Below, one piece after another: positions 7,373 to 14,015 of a stretch of 25,538 nt of DNA. How positions within the stretch are numbered: the stretch's first letter is position 1; every line of letters starts with the position of its first letter. The notes beneath the pieces were generated by a model. It was not told where the DNA came from. It made no database searches and worked only from the letters and a program-made list of their open reading frames with translations. Origin of the DNA: a virus; IMG/VR virus record IMGVR_UViG_3300031227_000379, positions 1-25,538 of that record. One strand, given 5' to 3'. The position numbers were made by a program, and so were the translations under genes.

Positions 7373-7890
7373 TAAAATCCTTTCTCTTTCAATTTCTTAA
7401 ATCCATCAGAACAATATTTTATTTGGAAAAAACAATCATCTAATGCATTATGATTATTTAAACATTTATATTTAGATAAATCTATTTTACCTATATCAAC
7501 TATTGTTCTAAGGTCTCTTGTATCTCTGTAATGAAATGGTATTTCTAAATCACATGCTATGTAGCATGCCTTTAGAATAGGAATATCAAAAGAATTATGA
7601 GACCAAATTAAATCTCCTTTTTTATAAAATAAACTAAAATTTTCTAATACTTTTTTTAATTCTAAAGGTTCGTCTAGCCAACTAATTAAGTCTTTCCTAT
7701 CTAACCACCAATTTAATGTTTCTGAATCTATATTTAATCCAACATCAAAACAACTACCCATGCTGATATTTGATATAAATTCCTTACCTAATTTTCCTGT
7801 ATATCTATCAAAATAACAGGCTCCTAATTGAGTTACAACACATTTTGCTTCTCTACCTAATGTTTCTAAGTCCAACATTATATCTTTCAT
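7372..7890 (-). CDS. DEDDh 3'-5' exonuclease
   Basis: A 172-aa RNase T/DnaQ-fold exonuclease. Exo I is MLDLETLG (D7, E9), Exo II is WSHNSFDIPIL (D102) and Exo III is HNALDD (H147, D152), giving the full DEDDh set for two-metal hydrolysis. The compact size and NWWLDR segment before Exo II resemble the Rv2179c/DexA-type exonucleases of phages and actinobacteria, which act on ssDNA or RNA 3' ends. The phage polymerase has its own proofreading domain, so this enzyme is more likely used for DNA degradation, end processing or RNA trimming. Confidence 0.9.
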   Translation of the reverse strand: MKDIMLDLETLGREAKCVVTQLGACYFDRYTGKLGKEFISNISMGSCFDVGLNIDSETLNWWLDRKDLISWLDEPLELKKVLENFSLFYKKGDLIWSHNSFDIPILKACYIACDLEIPFHYRDTRDLRTIVDIGKIDLSKYKCLNNHNALDDCFFQIKYCSDGFKKLKEKGF

Positions 7891-7902
7891 CTTTTATCCT
7901 TT

Positions 7903-8160
7903 TTATTTTATGTTTAATATTAGAGATTTGGGTATTATAGTATAATCTCCTAATTGAGTTCCATCACTTGTGCATATTTCTGTTTGTATAATAACACAGG
8001 AAATATCATTAATATCTTTACCTATAAAAACAATTTTACCATAGCTTTCTTTTATGGGGGCTCCTTTTTCTATTACATCATCTAATTCTTCTTCAATTTT
8101 TGTTTCTGCATCCACCCACATAACATTAACTACTTTTTCAGATACTTTCAGATTTTTCAT
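7903..8160 (-). CDS. Hypothetical protein (85 aa)
   Basis: Unrecognised. It is an acidic, beta-rich sequence: VVNVMWVDAETKIEEELDDV, then YGKIVFIGKDIND, then SCVIIQTEICTSDGTQLGDY and a hydrophobic C-terminus. The start at 8160 overlaps the previous gene by 23 bases. It has no membrane span or motif. Confidence 0.65.
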   Translation of the reverse strand: MKNLKVSEKVVNVMWVDAETKIEEELDDVIEKGAPIKESYGKIVFIGKDINDISCVIIQTEICTSDGTQLGDYTIIPKSLILNIK

Positions 8161-8359
8161 GTTTTAGTTTCTTTCTTGCCTCTGATTTTAACCTATTTTC
8201 TTCATTCTTATCTTTATTATATTTTCTCATAATATCTAAATCTTGTTCTTTAAATGCACCTTTGACCTGTTTAGAACTTACTTTATGGCTTAATTTTTTA
8301 AACTTAGCCAACATATTCCTACGTTCTTTTCTGTTATATGTTTTTTTCATCTGTACCAT
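8138..8359 (-). CDS. Small basic hypothetical protein (73 aa)
   Basis: Unrecognised and strongly basic. Lys and Arg occur throughout (TYNRKERRNMLAKFKKL, then KKLKHEKSES), with no cysteines or hydrophobic core, suggesting a nucleic-acid-binding or largely helical peptide. Two starts are possible, M1 at 8359 or M4 at 8350; neither has a strong Shine-Dalgarno, but a purine-rich AAGAAAG precedes M1. Confidence 0.55.
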   Translation of the reverse strand: MVQMKKTYNRKERRNMLAKFKKLSHKVSSKQVKGAFKEQDLDIMRKYNKDKNEENRLKSEARKKLKHEKSESI

Positions 8360-8392
8360 ATTTTTTCTTTCTTTTTAAGGGAGGCATCTGTC

Positions 8393-8686
8393 TTATATGG
8401 TTTCTATTGTTTTACCTTCATCATTTAATAAATAAGCTACCATATTTGTAACTATATTTATCGGGTCATCATTAGCCCTTGTATGCCAAGCCTGTATATA
8501 CCTAAAAACCATATTTTTATCTGGTTTTCCTTCTTTATCAACACATTCAATATAATTATTAAGTATCAGCTTATCTTCTTTTACCTGCTCCATTGTTATT
8601 TCGGAATATCTAACCGACGTAACATCAGACACTATTGTCCATGCAAATCTTTTACCCATACTAAAATCTCTTAATTTCAATATCAT
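8393..8686 (-). CDS. Hypothetical protein (97 aa)
   Basis: Unrecognised. This is the first gene after the 254-bp non-coding control region. It starts at ATG 8686 behind a purine-rich leader with two copies of AGAAAGGTAGA. The sequence reads as a mixed alpha/beta protein (ILKLRDFSMGKRFAWTIVSD, then MVFRYIQAWHTRANDDPINI). There are no transmembrane helices. Being first after the control region, it may be expressed early or at high level; this is inference. Confidence 0.65.
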   Translation of the reverse strand: MILKLRDFSMGKRFAWTIVSDVTSVRYSEITMEQVKEDKLILNNYIECVDKEGKPDKNMVFRYIQAWHTRANDDPINIVTNMVAYLLNDEGKTIETI

Positions 8687-8785
8687 CTTTCTACCTTTCT
8701 GTTTGTCTACCTTTCTTTCTGTCTGCCTCCCTTAATATATTTTCTTTAAACAATAGAGGAAGATTAAATAAATTATATAATAACT

Positions 8786-8805
8786 AATTACAATTAATTA
8801 CAATT
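8786..8805. repeat. Tandem 10-bp direct repeat AATTACAATT x2
   Basis: Two exact adjacent copies, 8786-8795 and 8796-8805, with a degenerate third match (TTTACAATC) near 8824-8832. They may act as iterons or a protein binding site within the candidate origin. Low-complexity AT sequence makes chance copies less unlikely. Confidence 0.6.
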
Positions 8806-8882
8806 GGGTGTCTAATGAGATTATTTACAATCAATAATAATTATCTTTTGAGTTTTTAAATCTCATAACAGACTATCCAATT
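8802..8882. repeat. Nested imperfect inverted repeat (18 paired bases)
   Basis: Three blocks pair in register: AATTGG (8802-8807) with CCAATT (8877-8882), GTCT (8810-8813) with AGAC (8870-8873), and ATGAGATT (8815-8822) with AATCTCAT (8859-8866). Small internal loops separate them, and a 36-nt AT-rich loop closes the structure. Confidence 0.8.
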
Positions 8883-8883
8883 A

Positions 8884-8896
8884 GGTCTGTGAGACC
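8884..8896. repeat. Perfect short hairpin GGTCT-GTG-AGACC
   Basis: A 5-bp perfect palindrome with a 3-base spacer, just outside the 3' arm of the nested repeat. A run of seven T (8904-8911 region) follows only 8 bases later on the plus strand, but no plus-strand gene exists that would need a terminator. Confidence 0.6.
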
Positions 8897-8940
8897 AAGC
8901 ATAGTTTTTTTATTTAATCTTCCAACTGCTAATAATTATC

Positions 8941-9237
8941 TTACTCTAAAGGAGCAAGACAATTGTCAACATCTATTGTTATATCTAGTGTTGTTTTTGC
9001 GTTAGCTGTTTTAATAGCATTATCTAATTTAAATAAAACATTTTGCAATTGAACTATCTTTTTATCTACAAACTTTACTTCATACTTTACAGTTACTATC
9101 TTTTCACTTTTAACATCAGAATAATAATTTGTACTTTCTTCTACTGCTACACTATCTCTTAAATGAGTTAATTCATTTAATCTACCTCTTAATGCTTTTT
9201 GGAGTGCTAAACCTCCATTAATTGTTAATTTATCCAT
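8941..9237 (-). CDS. Hypothetical coiled-coil protein (98 aa)
   Basis: Unrecognised. The N-terminal helix (NGGLALQKALRGRLNELTHL) is followed by a beta hairpin (KIVTVKYEVKFVD), a second helix (KKIVQLQNVLFKLDNAIKTA) and an acidic C-terminal strand. Two long helices around a hairpin suggest a small antiparallel coiled-coil domain. It starts at 9237 with AAGGAGTAGCAAA ahead and is the last gene before the non-coding control region. It contains no catalytic motif. Confidence 0.7.
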   Translation of the reverse strand: MDKLTINGGLALQKALRGRLNELTHLRDSVAVEESTNYYSDVKSEKIVTVKYEVKFVDKKIVQLQNVLFKLDNAIKTANAKTTLDITIDVDNCLAPLE

Positions 9238-9261
9238 TTTGCTACTCCTTTCTTATTACAA

Positions 9262-9429
9262 TTATTTTTTAACCCAATCTGTCCATCCATCAACTGTGGT
9301 TCTTGTATATCCTTTTTCAACATAAAATTTATTCATTTCAAAACTCATATGGGTAAGACCACAAATTATGCTTATTAAAGTTATTGCTATAATTAAAACC
9401 ACCATTACAACAGCATCATTATCTTCCAT
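9262..9429 (-). CDS. Small membrane protein (55 aa)
   Basis: The ATG at 9429-9427 follows AAGGAGTAATTAA, an excellent ribosome binding site, and the frame is open to the TAA at 9264-9262. The protein begins MEDNDAVVMVVLIIAITLIS and has one transmembrane helix (about residues 7-24), with a short acidic N-terminus and a 30-residue tail (NKFYVEKGYTRTTVDGWTDW). The topology is probably N-out or simple anchoring. Function is unknown; small phage membrane proteins often act in superinfection exclusion or host takeover, but there is no direct evidence here. Confidence 0.65.
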   Translation of the reverse strand: MEDNDAVVMVVLIIAITLISIICGLTHMSFEMNKFYVEKGYTRTTVDGWTDWVKK

Positions 9430-9434
9430 TTTAA

Positions 9435-9536
9435 TTACTCCTTTAAAGATAATAGATTTAATATATCTTTATAGTGTCCATCAGATATTTTATCTTTATC
9501 TTTTTTTGTTTTCTTTTTTTGTTTTTTAATTTTCAT
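9435..9536 (-). CDS. Very small lysine-rich protein (33 aa)
   Basis: This mini-ORF starts with ATG overlapping the RusA stop codon (ATGA) and ends at TAA 9437-9435. The peptide starts MKIKKQKKKTKKDKDKISDG and ends in YKDILNLLSLKE. Its 3' end carries the AAGGAG ribosome binding site of the next gene. It could be a real leader-type peptide or simply a spacer; the stop-start overlap is the main support. Confidence 0.4.
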   Translation of the reverse strand: MKIKKQKKKTKKDKDKISDGHYKDILNLLSLKE

Positions 9537-9934
9537 TTGTTTTCTCTATTTCTACTGACTTCTTCAATCGTAATGACTGCACGTGGGTTTTCTTTATCAA
9601 TAAAGTATTCACTATTGTCTCCTATTACATATTTTATAGTATCGTCTGTTATTGCTCCTACTTTAACCAAACCGTCTAAAACAAACTTCTCTATGATGGC
9701 TCTAATGTTAGCACCGTCAGTACCAGTTCTTTTTGAGTATACCATATATTTAGGTGAAATGCAAGTAAATTCTTCTCCATTATATTGTTCTCTTACAAGG
9801 TCGTGATAATGTTGTTTTACTTTATTTGACAGCATATAATGGGCATTTCTATACCAATTCATATTGACCAATATAGTTTTATTTTCTTTTGTTTTTTTCT
9901 CTATAGTATAATATATGGGAACTATTAGTTTCAT
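9533..9934 (-). CDS. rusA: RusA-like Holliday junction resolvase
   Basis: A 133-aa homodimer-type endonuclease that would cut four-way junctions made by the RecA-like protein and stalled forks. The RusA core is clear: NWYRNAHYMLSNKVKQ near the N-terminus, TGTDGANIRAIIEKFVLDGL (D73, N76, K83, D87), then VGAITDDT (D97, D98), giving the acidic triad and lysine of the family, followed by the final strand AVITIEEV. The length fits the family (about 120-140 aa). It lies downstream of the DUF6899-like gene and translates into the 33-aa mini-ORF by ATGA overlap. It is the second resolvase-type nuclease in the window. Confidence 0.88.
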   Translation of the reverse strand: MKLIVPIYYTIEKKTKENKTILVNMNWYRNAHYMLSNKVKQHYHDLVREQYNGEEFTCISPKYMVYSKRTGTDGANIRAIIEKFVLDGLVKVGAITDDTIKYVIGDNSEYFIDKENPRAVITIEEVSRNRENK

Positions 9935-9936
9935 TT

Positions 9937-10203
9937 TTAAAATACATCTCCGTTTTCATCTTTCTTTTTATTTTCATAATCTGAAGTTTTTATTCGGTAT
10001 AGTTCTTTACCTATACAATCTAATGCTCCAAAAATATCATTATAAGTACTATATTTTTCAGAATGTTTTTCTAAATATATCTTACATATACTTGTAATTA
10101 AATAATTTAATTCTCCAGACTTATCAATTAAGTCTTTTGTTCCTCTTAATAATGCCAAGATTGCATTATATTTATTTCTGTTTTCTTGTTTAATATATGG
10201 CAT
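9937..10203 (-). CDS. DUF6899-like phage protein
   Basis: An 88-aa protein starting MPYIKQENRNKYNAILALL, with GELNYLITSICKIYL, a middle IFGALDCIGKELYRIKTSDY and the ending ENKKKDENGDVF. The N-terminal MPYI-Q-R, the central G-LNY-IT, the GALxCxxxExYR and the final K-NGDV match the small conserved phage and bacterial family I know as DUF6899. The function of the family is unknown. It is all helical, with one cysteine in the conserved LDC position. It lies between the PNK-like gene and RusA. Confidence 0.75.
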   Translation of the reverse strand: MPYIKQENRNKYNAILALLRGTKDLIDKSGELNYLITSICKIYLEKHSEKYSTYNDIFGALDCIGKELYRIKTSDYENKKKDENGDVF

Positions 10204-10214
10204 TTTATCCTTCT

Positions 10215-10697
10215 TTATATTAATATTATTTTATCAAATCCTTCTGGTAATATGGGTATGTCATATTGAACATTAAATTTCTCCCAAACTTCATTCCAGA
10301 CTTCTTTGCTTATATTGCCGTGATTATTTGATAGTCTTCTTTCAATCGAATCTTCTTTATTAAGATACGGCATTACTAACGCTATAACTTCATAGTCTTT
10401 TTCTTTTGCTAGTTTAATATATTTAATTCTATTTTTCCTTTTAGCATTTACTTCGTCAATAACAATATCTGATTTTAATTTAAGTAATGAAGTAAAGAAA
10501 ACCATAATTGTTTTTTGAATTATAGGTTCATATTTATAATCAAATAAATAATCTCCACTTCCTAGAGCATATCTCAATGCATCTCTTGATAATACTATTG
10601 CTCCTTTTTTCTTATAGTATTTACATAATGTTGATTTACCAGAACCTATGTTTCCTATCATAAGATATAATTTTGGTTTATCATTAGTATTCTGCAT
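10215..10697 (-). CDS. P-loop kinase, polynucleotide 5'-kinase-like
   Basis: A 160-aa nucleotide-binding protein. Walker A is GNIGSGKST (15-23), then LSRDALRYAL (S37-R38-D39, the acceptor-side Asp of T4 Pnk-type kinases), DIVIDEVNAKRKNRIKYI (a DE/N-R lid-like segment) and a C-terminal ERRLSNNHGNI with arginines that could close on ATP. The order matches the kinase half of T4 polynucleotide kinase, without the phosphatase half. A HAD-type phosphatase is encoded separately at 6604-6918. It could phosphorylate DNA or RNA 5' ends in repair. A deoxynucleoside kinase is the main alternative. It overlaps the upstream gene by 14 bases. Confidence 0.8.
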   Translation of the reverse strand: MQNTNDKPKLYLMIGNIGSGKSTLCKYYKKKGAIVLSRDALRYALGSGDYLFDYKYEPIIQKTIMVFFTSLLKLKSDIVIDEVNAKRKNRIKYIKLAKEKDYEVIALVMPYLNKEDSIERRLSNNHGNISKEVWNEVWEKFNVQYDIPILPEGFDKIILI

Positions 10698-11214
10698 TGA
10701 CTAATCCTTTGTAAAAATAATTTATAAGTTTTTTCTCTAATAGTTCATCTACTGATGATACAATTTCAGAAGCAAAATAAGATAAAAATGGATGTTCGGC
10801 ATATCTCTTTTCATCAGTAATCATAATTATAGGTATATGATGTTCCCAAGCCCAAGCTAATTCACATAGTGTTCCACATAATCCTCTTTCAGTACCGAAG
10901 GTGTCCATATTAACTACAATTAAATTTGCATTAGTAACAGCAACATAATCTCTATGTACAATTGAATGAGGAGAAGCTTCTGATTTTAATCCATCACCTG
11001 TAATTTTATCTAAGTTCTTTCCGTTTAGTGGGTCTAACCATTCTATAGGATATTTTATTACAACTCTAACATCATCCATTCCAGCATAATCTTTTCCTAA
11101 TTTTTTATAGTTGGTTTCCCAATTATCGTAGACATCTCTTATCTTTTTTCTCCATTCAGAACATTCTTTAATCTTGTCACCCTGTATATATCCAGCTAAA
11201 TATATCTTATACAT
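10684..11214 (-). CDS. Nucleoside 2-deoxyribosyltransferase-like protein
   Basis: A 176-aa protein of the NDT/MTH538-type Rossmann family. It begins YKIYLAGYIQG (nucleotide-binding loop), has YPIEWLDPLNG, then HRDYVAVTNANLIVVNMDTF (conserved D-x-x-x-x-x-x-A-D/N strand), and G-x-x-CELAWAWEHHIPIIMIT, in which E118 is in the catalytic nucleophile position of deoxyribosyltransferases. Such enzymes swap or remove bases from deoxynucleosides in salvage, and some relatives hydrolyse modified dNMPs. It lies between a zinc-finger protein and the PNK-like kinase, consistent with nucleotide metabolism. Confidence 0.8.
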   Translation of the reverse strand: MYKIYLAGYIQGDKIKECSEWRKKIRDVYDNWETNYKKLGKDYAGMDDVRVVIKYPIEWLDPLNGKNLDKITGDGLKSEASPHSIVHRDYVAVTNANLIVVNMDTFGTERGLCGTLCELAWAWEHHIPIIMITDEKRYAEHPFLSYFASEIVSSVDELLEKKLINYFYKGLVNAEY

Positions 11215-11223
11215 TTTTTTCTC

Positions 11224-11481
11224 CTATATTATTTCTTCTACTAAATATTGTAAAAAATTATAAAGAAACCTATATGTATAGTGTATTCTTTCTCCTCTAG
11301 TCCATTTACTTAAATCTTTATTAACGCCTTTAGAACAATAAAAACATATCATTGTTCCGTTTTCAGATGCATTTTTTATTGGTAATCCACAAGTTAAACA
11401 CTTAAAATCAGGATTGTATTCTATTATTTTCATTTCTCCATAATGAATACCATATAATGCTTTTTTAGTTTTATTGCTCAT
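11224..11481 (-). CDS. Zinc-finger hypothetical protein (85 aa)
   Basis: I chose the ATG at 11481 because AAGGATTAAAA precedes it at good spacing; an in-frame ATG at 11499 would add six residues but has only a distant AAGGAG. The protein carries CLTCGLPI and CFYCSKG, two CxxC knuckles about 17 residues apart, typical of a single zinc ribbon. The C-terminal half (WTRGERIHYTYRFLYNFLQY) is helical. It is probably a structural zinc domain in a small nucleic-acid or protein-binding factor; function unknown. It is the first gene downstream of the primase-helicase. Confidence 0.7.
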   Translation of the reverse strand: MSNKTKKALYGIHYGEMKIIEYNPDFKCLTCGLPIKNASENGTMICFYCSKGVNKDLSKWTRGERIHYTYRFLYNFLQYLVEEII

Positions 11482-11546
11482 TTTTAATCCTTTTTTCATA
11501 ATCTACTATTGTCTCCTTTAAGCTTAATCTAAATTTTACTCCTTCT

Positions 11547-13409
11547 TTACATAAATTCTTTTATTTCATCCATTCTCTGTAATATCTTATCTTCCCATAT
11601 GTATTTGCAAGGTATTGAGCCTCCTTTTGCCTTCGCAATAGGGTCTCTAACTGCATCAACTATCCACTTACCATATACTCCTGTATCATCTTCATCATAT
11701 ACATATCTTGAGGCAAATGCAGGAAATTGAGTTACCATATTAGGCGCAAACCAAGAATCATTTTCTTTAAGTTGCATAAAGATTATCAAAAAACCATTTG
11801 TTTTAACCAGTTGTTCTACAAAATGTTTCATAACTACATCAGTTTGACTTTTATCTTTTATTAAAAGCCAATCTATAATAGTAATAGCATTTTCTTCTAA
11901 TTCTATCTTTGTGGGGTCTGATTGAAAATCCCAAAAGAAATCTCCTTCTTTAAGTCCTAAATGTATAGCAGTTTTAATAAACCTACTTCCTGCTTCTAAG
12001 CTTATGTAGTAGGGTTTAAGTCCTTGCCTTATAAATGATTTCAACATATTGACGGCTATAGTAGTTTTCCCCATTTTAGCTTTAGACCCTAGAAGAATCA
12101 TATCTGAATACTGGAAATGTGCTAAATCATAGAAATAAGGCATTCTAAAAGAAACTTCACTATCAAAAGCAGGAAATGTATCTTTCCAAGATGCTCTTTT
12201 AATTATTTGATACATTCTTTGTATCTTTATTAAATAACCTTCACGTTCAAGATATTTTAATGCTTTATCTATTCTTGCTTTTTGAAATCCTAATGCTTCT
12301 TTAACGTCTCTAGCTGTAGCTTCTTCTACTATTTTTAAATACTGTAATATTTTTGAAGCCAATTCTGCTCCATCGAACTCAACATATTTATCTAAACTTC
12401 TTATAACTCCATTAAAATCAGACATAGACATTCTAGGATTACAAAGATGTTTATTTATTATATCTAATACAAAAGATGTTTCTGTTATATTGAGTTCTTT
12501 TCTAAAAATACCACCTAAATGCATTATAGCATTATGTCTATCACCTTCACCTATTAAAGATAAATTAAAATTTCTTTTATTTATATCTTCTTTTAATTTT
12601 TCAGAAAAAGTAGATATAGATTTAACAGATAGTTTTTTCTTTAAAACATTTTTTAATTCTAACGGCATTTCAATTAATTCTTTTTTACATTCTTCTTCAT
12701 TAAAAGACCTTATTATTCCATCAATTGAAGAAGGAAAAGTAACTACTTGACCTCCGTTGTTTTCAATATCTGTTTTTAATTCAGGTAATCTTGTTTTAGG
12801 TAAAGAATCATCATATTTATAAAATAAATGAAATCCTTTATTTGTTTCCTGTATTATACAATCTCCTTTTACTTTATCTATACATTCAGGTATTGGTTTT
12901 TGGTCTACATCTATAACAGTAATATTACTCCTTATACCTGTTTTAATACCCATATTGATGTCAGAATTTAACCAATGTTTCCATTCTTTTATTTCGGTGT
13001 GTGTTTTGTTAGTCCAGTCTTTCTCTATGGGTATTTTTTGGTTCTTTGCTACAGGAACTAAATCAAAATTATTCTTTTTATAAAATTCTAATGCTCTTAC
13101 TATTTTACTTTTAGAAACAACATCTTTTATTTTAAATCTCTCAATTAAATAATCTATAATTTGTTCTTCATCATATTCTTGTTTATCTTCTTCTAGTAAT
13201 CTAACTATATCAAAAATATTTCCTATTTTTTTGCCTTCTTTTACACAAAATAAAACATAATCACTAAAAGGTAAAATATTACATGTAGGAGTATTAAACT
13301 TACATGAAGGGCAAGTAAACATCTTGCCCTTATTCTCCGTTTTATAATTTTTGAGTGTTTCTTTTAAATAATCCTTAACCAGAGGGAGAATTTTATTTCT
13401 ATATGACAT
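11547..13409 (-). CDS. Primase-helicase: zinc finger, AEP prim-pol and RecA-like ATPase
   Basis: A 620-aa fusion. Residues 33-55 hold a zinc finger (C33-C36-C43-C55, CPSC... VLFC) as in CHC2 primases. Residues about 103-235 are an archaeo-eukaryotic prim-pol domain: PVAKNQKIP, NMGIKTG, TVIDVDQ (D167, D169) and GFHLFYK (H194). Residues about 345-400 form a winged helix (ASKILQYLKIVEEATARDVK). Residues 430-600 are a RecA-fold helicase/ATPase with Walker A GSKAKMGKTT (441-450), E472 and Walker B AITIIDW (D513). It would unwind DNA and lay down primers at the fork for the family B polymerase. It begins 1 base after the SSB-like gene ends. A CHC2-like finger with an AEP core is an uncommon mix. 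Confidence 0.88.
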   Translation of the reverse strand: MSYRNKILPLVKDYLKETLKNYKTENKGKMFTCPSCKFNTPTCNILPFSDYVLFCVKEGKKIGNIFDIVRLLEEDKQEYDEEQIIDYLIERFKIKDVVSKSKIVRALEFYKKNNFDLVPVAKNQKIPIEKDWTNKTHTEIKEWKHWLNSDINMGIKTGIRSNITVIDVDQKPIPECIDKVKGDCIIQETNKGFHLFYKYDDSLPKTRLPELKTDIENNGGQVVTFPSSIDGIIRSFNEEECKKELIEMPLELKNVLKKKLSVKSISTFSEKLKEDINKRNFNLSLIGEGDRHNAIMHLGGIFRKELNITETSFVLDIINKHLCNPRMSMSDFNGVIRSLDKYVEFDGAELASKILQYLKIVEEATARDVKEALGFQKARIDKALKYLEREGYLIKIQRMYQIIKRASWKDTFPAFDSEVSFRMPYFYDLAHFQYSDMILLGSKAKMGKTTIAVNMLKSFIRQGLKPYYISLEAGSRFIKTAIHLGLKEGDFFWDFQSDPTKIELEENAITIIDWLLIKDKSQTDVVMKHFVEQLVKTNGFLIIFMQLKENDSWFAPNMVTQFPAFASRYVYDEDDTGVYGKWIVDAVRDPIAKAKGGSIPCKYIWEDKILQRMDEIKEFM

Positions 13410-13410
13410 T

Positions 13411-13830
13411 TTAGCTTACTTTCTCATAAAGGAAATCATAGATTTCATTCATTGTTTCTTTAATATTAGCTCTATCTACTTGACCTTGTAAAGCAACTAT
13501 GGCTTGTGCTGTTGCTCTTGCAACGCTTAGTTTCTTAATTTGTTCATCTTTAGAATATGTTTTAGGTGAATCTCCTCCTGCTTGATATGAAGAACCAAAA
13601 GAACCTTTAGCACTATCAGATGAACCTCCTATTTTAGTTACCTTAACAATTGTATCTGTTTTACCACCTGTAGAATCTGGTTTACTTTCTATATTAACAT
13701 CATCATTAAGACCTATTCCTGCTTTCTTAACAAATTCTTTTACTGCATCACTTAAAAAATACCAAGTTGCTGTTCCACTTACGTCTAATTTAAACATATC
13801 TTCTTTTTTACTTACGGCTATTACTTTCAT
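13411..13830 (-). CDS. Putative single-stranded DNA-binding protein
   Basis: A 139-aa protein with an N-terminal beta-rich domain (residues 1-68) in which DVSGTATWYFLSDAVKEFVK and the basic strand TIVKVTKIGG look OB-like. A flexible Ser/Gly/Lys linker (residues 68-95, SSDSAKGSFGSSYQAGGDSP) and a C-terminal helical part (KLSVARATAQAIVALQGQV, then IYDFLYEKVS) follow. The order, aromatic content and position just before the primase-helicase suggest an SSB, but the acidic C-terminal tail of bacterial SSB is absent. No close family is recognised, so this is a structural inference. The start at 13830 is preceded by AGAAAGGTAATAAT. Confidence 0.5.
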   Translation of the reverse strand: MKVIAVSKKEDMFKLDVSGTATWYFLSDAVKEFVKKAGIGLNDDVNIESKPDSTGGKTDTIVKVTKIGGSSDSAKGSFGSSYQAGGDSPKTYSKDEQIKKLSVARATAQAIVALQGQVDRANIKETMNEIYDFLYEKVS

Positions 13831-13843
13831 ATTATTACCTTTC

Positions 13844-14002
13844 TTATTTTCTTATTAGTGTTGTTTTACATTTAGGGCATAGAGTATTAAAACAAGGAAC
13901 ACCTGTAGTATGAGAAACGGTCTGACCACAATTAGGACATACACATTCTCCTCCAGGACCCAAACCCAATCTTTCATCTCCATCAATAGTTCTTCTTCTC
14001 AC
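13844..14002 (-). CDS. Small zinc-ribbon protein (52 aa)
   Basis: Begins with GTG (14002-14000) after AAAGGAGTAAATAA, a strong ribosome binding site that decides this start. The protein has RLGLGPGG, then CVCPNCGQTVSH, then GVPCFNTLCPKCKTTLIRK. Two CPxC knuckles with conserved G-V-P-C between them match the widespread small bacterial and archaeal zinc-ribbon proteins with C-x-CPxCG...H...GVPC...CPxCG. Their function is not established; rubredoxin- or ferredoxin-like metal binding is likely. It lies between FEN and the SSB-like gene. Confidence 0.75.
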   Translation of the reverse strand: MRRRTIDGDERLGLGPGGECVCPNCGQTVSHTTGVPCFNTLCPKCKTTLIRK

Positions 14003-14015
14003 TTATTTACTCCTT

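Larger units (their letters stand above)
8758..8923. repeat. 15-bp perfect inverted repeat bracketing the control region
   Basis: GGAAGATTAAATAAA at 8758-8772 and its exact reverse complement at 8909-8923, 136 bp apart. The pair encloses the other palindromes of this gap, so the region could fold into a multi-branched cruciform or RNA. Confidence 0.85.
8687..8940. other. Non-coding control region, candidate replication origin
   Basis: This 254-bp gap is the longest non-coding stretch in the window and splits the minus-strand gene array. It is bounded by a 15-bp perfect inverted repeat and contains a nested imperfect inverted repeat, a small perfect hairpin and tandem AATTACAATT repeats, all listed separately. 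The right part of the leader (8691-8715) holds two direct copies of TCTACCTTTCT. Nested palindromes, short iterons and high AT content are common to phage replication origins, but also to operator and attenuation regions. I see no ORF of useful length with a ribosome binding site here. Confidence 0.5.

Noticed and set aside
8772-8803. Sigma70 promoter with TATAAT (8777-8772) and TTGTAA
   Set aside because: The TTGTAA copies give spacers of 10 or 20 bp, outside the useful range, and the sequence is low-complexity AT.
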